In this document: piece by piece, positions 61,848 to 64,000 of the stretch
Layout: each line of letters begins with the position of its first letter
How positions within the stretch are numbered: the stretch's first letter is position 1
Assembly: GCA_913055735.1 (NCBI GenBank)
Contig: CAJXKD010000001.1
Coordinates: 2,266,281 to 2,330,280, forward strand
Length of the DNA stretch: 64,000 nt
DNA from: an uncultured Rhodospirillales bacterium
Lineage (GTDB): Bacteria > Pseudomonadota > Alphaproteobacteria > Rhodospirillales > UBA2165
Direction: 5' to 3'
Notes under the pieces: generated by a model
Told to the model about the DNA's origin: nothing
Database searches by the model: none
Seen by the model: the letters and a program-made list of their open reading frames with translations, nothing else
Program-made: the position numbers and the translations under genes

Positions 61848-63425
61848 ATGCAGGTGGGAAGACCAGCTTGTGAGATTCCGGCCGATCTGCCGGATTACCC
61901 GACCATCGTTCACGCGCTTGACGCGGCCGCCGACGATCTGCCGGACCGCACCGCGCTGATCTGCGAGGACAAAAGCGTCACCTTTGCTCAATACCGCAAC
62001 GCGGTGGCGGGCATGGCCGGCTTTTTGCGGGGCTTTTGCAAGAAAGGCGACCGGGCCAGTCTGATCATGGCCAACTCCATCGAGATGGCGGTTGCCGAGA
62101 TGGGGGCGTTCGCCGCCGGGTTGCAAGGCTCGCCCCTCAATCCCAACCTCACCGATCGCGAGATCATTCCCCTTCTTACCGATGTTGATCCGACGGTGAT
62201 CCTGTGTTCGCCGCAGTTTGCCAAGCGCGCCCGGGCGCTCGCCGCCGAGGCCGGCGTGCCCCGCGTCGAGATTGTCGGGACCAATGAAGGCGAGAGCGGT
62301 CTCGATATCTGGCAATGGGTGGACGACGATAGCCAAAAATTGCCGGCCGATCTGCCCGCGCCCACGGACCGCGCCGCAATCTTCATCACCGGCGGGACCA
62401 CGGGGCAGCCCAAGGGCGCCGAACATATCCACAGTTCCATGATCTGGTTCTGCCGTCAGACCCTGCCGCTATGGAACTTCCGCTTCGGTGCCGAAACTAT
62501 CCTCAACGTGGCGCCCATGTTCCATATCTGGGGCCATCATTTCACTTTGGTCATTCCGCTTTATTTGCGCGCGACCCAGGTGATCGTGCCGCAATACAGC
62601 CCGGATTTTGTTATCGACCAGCTGGTGCGCCACCGGGTCACCATTTTCGCCGGCGGACCCGCCGCCATCTTCTTGGGGCTTTTGGCATCGGAGAAGATGC
62701 CCGACGCCGACCTCTCGGCATTGAAGTATAGCCTCGCCGGCGGCTCGCCCTGTCCGGAAGGGCTGCTGCGCCGCTGGTACGAGCGCACCGGCAACGAGAT
62801 CGTCGAGGGTTGGGGCATGTCCGAGGGCGCGCCCATCAACAACAACCCCACGGAGGGGGTGAAGAAGCGCCTCTCCACCGGCGTCACGCCGCCCAACACG
62901 GAGATCGATATCGTCGATCTGGAGACGGGTACCAAGGTGCTGCCCCAGGGCGAACGCGGCGAGATACGCGTGCGCGGACCGCAGTTCACCATCGGCTACC
63001 GTAACCGGCCCGAGGAAACGGCGAACGCCATCCGCGACGGCTGGCTCTATACCGGCGACATCGGCTATTTCGACGAGGACGGCTATATGTTCCTGGTCGA
63101 CCGCAAGAAGGAATTGGTGATCGTCGGCGGCTTCAATGTGTTTCCGCGCGAGATCGACGAGGTTTTGGTCAATCATCCCGCCGTCGTCGAGGCCGCCGCC
63201 GTCGGCGTGCCCGACGATTTCTCGGGCGAGGTAATCAAGGCCTATGTCGCGTTGGCGCCGGGTCAAACGGTGTCGGTCGATGAATTGATGGCCTACTGCA
63301 AGGACAATTTGGTCAAATACAAAGTGCCGAAGGAGATCGAGATCCTCGACGAGCTCCCCAAGAAGGGCCCCGGCAAGATCGACAAACTCAAGCTCAAGGC
63401 GATGCACGCCACCGCCGTGGCATAA
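61848..63425 (+). CDS. AMP-dependent acyl-CoA synthetase/ligase
   Basis: ATG 61848 gives 525 residues and has GGGGACGACC upstream. The P-loop FITGGTTGQPKGAEH near 182-196 replaces the usual SGTTG with GGTTG. GWGMSEGAPINNNP, YRNRPEETANAIRDGWLYTGD near 382-402 (shown in parts: IRDGWLYTGD), DRKKELVIVGGFNVFPREID and the catalytic Lys in PKKGPGKIDKLKLK complete it. It activates a carboxylic acid to acyl-AMP and acyl-CoA. The next ligase gene begins 55 bases later. Confidence 0.92.
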   Translation: MQVGRPACEIPADLPDYPTIVHALDAAADDLPDRTALICEDKSVTFAQYRNAVAGMAGFLRGFCKKGDRASLIMANSIEMAVAEMGAFAAGLQGSPLNPNLTDREIIPLLTDVDPTVILCSPQFAKRARALAAEAGVPRVEIVGTNEGESGLDIWQWVDDDSQKLPADLPAPTDRAAIFITGGTTGQPKGAEHIHSSMIWFCRQTLPLWNFRFGAETILNVAPMFHIWGHHFTLVIPLYLRATQVIVPQYSPDFVIDQLVRHRVTIFAGGPAAIFLGLLASEKMPDADLSALKYSLAGGSPCPEGLLRRWYERTGNEIVEGWGMSEGAPINNNPTEGVKKRLSTGVTPPNTEIDIVDLETGTKVLPQGERGEIRVRGPQFTIGYRNRPEETANAIRDGWLYTGDIGYFDEDGYMFLVDRKKELVIVGGFNVFPREIDEVLVNHPAVVEAAAVGVPDDFSGEVIKAYVALAPGQTVSVDELMAYCKDNLVKYKVPKEIEILDELPKKGPGKIDKLKLKAMHATAVA

Positions 63426-63480
63426 CGAGAACAAGATTCACGGCGAATAGGGAACGGCCACCTAGGGGAAGGGACGAACG

Positions 63481-64000
63481 GTGGATGGCCAAAAGCCGGA
63501 TGTGACGGACATCAGGGACATTCCCTACCGTGACACCCACTTCGCGGAACGCGCGCTGGAAATCGAGCGCCGCCGCGACGGCACCCTGATTCTGCGCTCG
63601 GGCTACGAACTCGATTCCTATCCTACCCAATTGTCGGAGTGGCTGCGCCATTGGGCGGCGACCGCGCCCGACCGATTGTTCCTCGCCGAGCGCGATCCGC
63701 AAGGAGAGTGGCCCGGAGACTGGCGTGGTCTCACCTATGCCGACATGCGCGCGGCCGTGGACCGCGTGTCGCAAGCGCTGCTCGATCTGGGTCTCAATGC
63801 AAACCGCCCTGTCATGACCTTGGGGGAAAACAGCCTCGACATGGCGGTGCTCATGCTTGCCGCCATGCAGGTGGGCATTCCCTTCGCACCGGTCTCGCCC
63901 AGCTATTCCCTCCTGTCGGACGATTTCGGCAAGCTCAAATACGTGTTCGATATGGTCAAGCCGGGGCTGATCTATACGCCGTCCGCGGGCCGCTACGCCA
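63481..64000 (+). CDS. Feruloyl-CoA-synthase-like AMP-dependent ligase (C-terminus cut by window edge)
   Basis: GTG at 63481, preceded by GGGAAGGGA, opens a frame that runs off the right edge (173 residues visible). The N-terminus has EIERRRDGTLILRSGYEL and LRHWAATAPDRLFLAERDP. Near residues 137-155 it has PFAPVSPSYSLLSDDFGKL, which resembles feruloyl-CoA synthases. These activate hydroxycinnamates. The ATP-binding motifs lie beyond the edge, so the call rests on the N-terminal region. Confidence 0.75.
   Translation, partial: MDGQKPDVTDIRDIPYRDTHFAERALEIERRRDGTLILRSGYELDSYPTQLSEWLRHWAATAPDRLFLAERDPQGEWPGDWRGLTYADMRAAVDRVSQALLDLGLNANRPVMTLGENSLDMAVLMLAAMQVGIPFAPVSPSYSLLSDDFGKLKYVFDMVKPGLIYTPSAGRYA

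Noticed and set aside
1..64000. CRISPR arrays, insertion sequences, prophage, tRNA or rRNA genes
   Set aside because: No regularly spaced repeats, transposase or integrase motifs, or structural RNA sequences were recognised by eye; a tRNAscan and ISfinder search would settle it.

Overview
This GC-rich window is gene-dense on both strands and reads as the chromosome of a heterotrophic alphaproteobacterium, probably a marine or soil Rhodospirillales-like organism. The evidence is the aerobic (CobN/CobW) cobalamin genes, several periplasmic-binding-protein transporters (Liv, Nrt-like, TRAP, Btu), an ANTAR antiterminator, a TIGR02186 protein beside a TauE/SafE permease, a Cox-type molybdenum hydroxylase and many CoA-linked catabolic genes. 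I see no tRNA, rRNA, insertion sequence, phage gene or CRISPR array. The taxonomic placement is inference.

1-8.4 kb: a truncated HxlR regulator faces a GST-like/SRPBCC gene pair across an operator-like inverted repeat. A complete branched-chain-type ABC operon follows on the minus strand (Tat-exported binding protein, LivG, LivF, LivH, LivM), divergent from a TetR regulator. 7.6-15.6 kb: a gene for an ANTAR antiterminator is followed by an RNA leader with hexaloop hairpins and an intrinsic terminator, and then by a nitrate/taurine-type ABC transporter whose binding protein has an unusual Cys-rich N-terminal extension. HupE, a CobW-family metallochaperone and a WD40 protein follow. This is the best candidate in the window for an RNA-controlled nutrient module.

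15.7-32.6 kb: a truncated globin, then a catabolic island. It holds a TRAP transporter with a GMC oxidoreductase, divergent from LeuCD-type hydratase subunits, a PEP-mutase/isocitrate-lyase family enzyme and an FMN 2-hydroxyacid oxidase. Opposite these are a D-2-hydroxyacid dehydrogenase, a methyltransferase, an acyl-CoA dehydrogenase, a class III CoA transferase, an MmgE/PrpD protein and an enoyl-CoA hydratase, with an HMG-CoA-lyase-like protein divergent. Together they suggest uptake and carbon-carbon cleavage of branched hydroxy-dicarboxylic acids; the substrate is unknown.

32.7-38 kb: a TauE/TIGR02186/universal stress protein cluster, a cupin, a Rieske oxygenase and an amidohydrolase. 38.2-55.4 kb: a late cobalamin block. 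It has cobT, cobS and an alpha-ribazole-phosphatase-like gene, then a B12 riboswitch driving cobU-cobW-cobN-cobO-cobQ. Converging on it is a second riboswitch driving btuB, btuF, btuC, btuD, cobC and cbiB. Synthesis and salvage are therefore both under cobalamin control and meet tail to tail at 48420/48421. 55.5-64 kb: a Cox-type molybdenum hydroxylase (S-M-L order), a VOC protein, an SDR, a TauD-like dioxygenase and two acyl-CoA-synthetase-family genes, the last (feruloyl-CoA-synthase-like) cut by the window edge.
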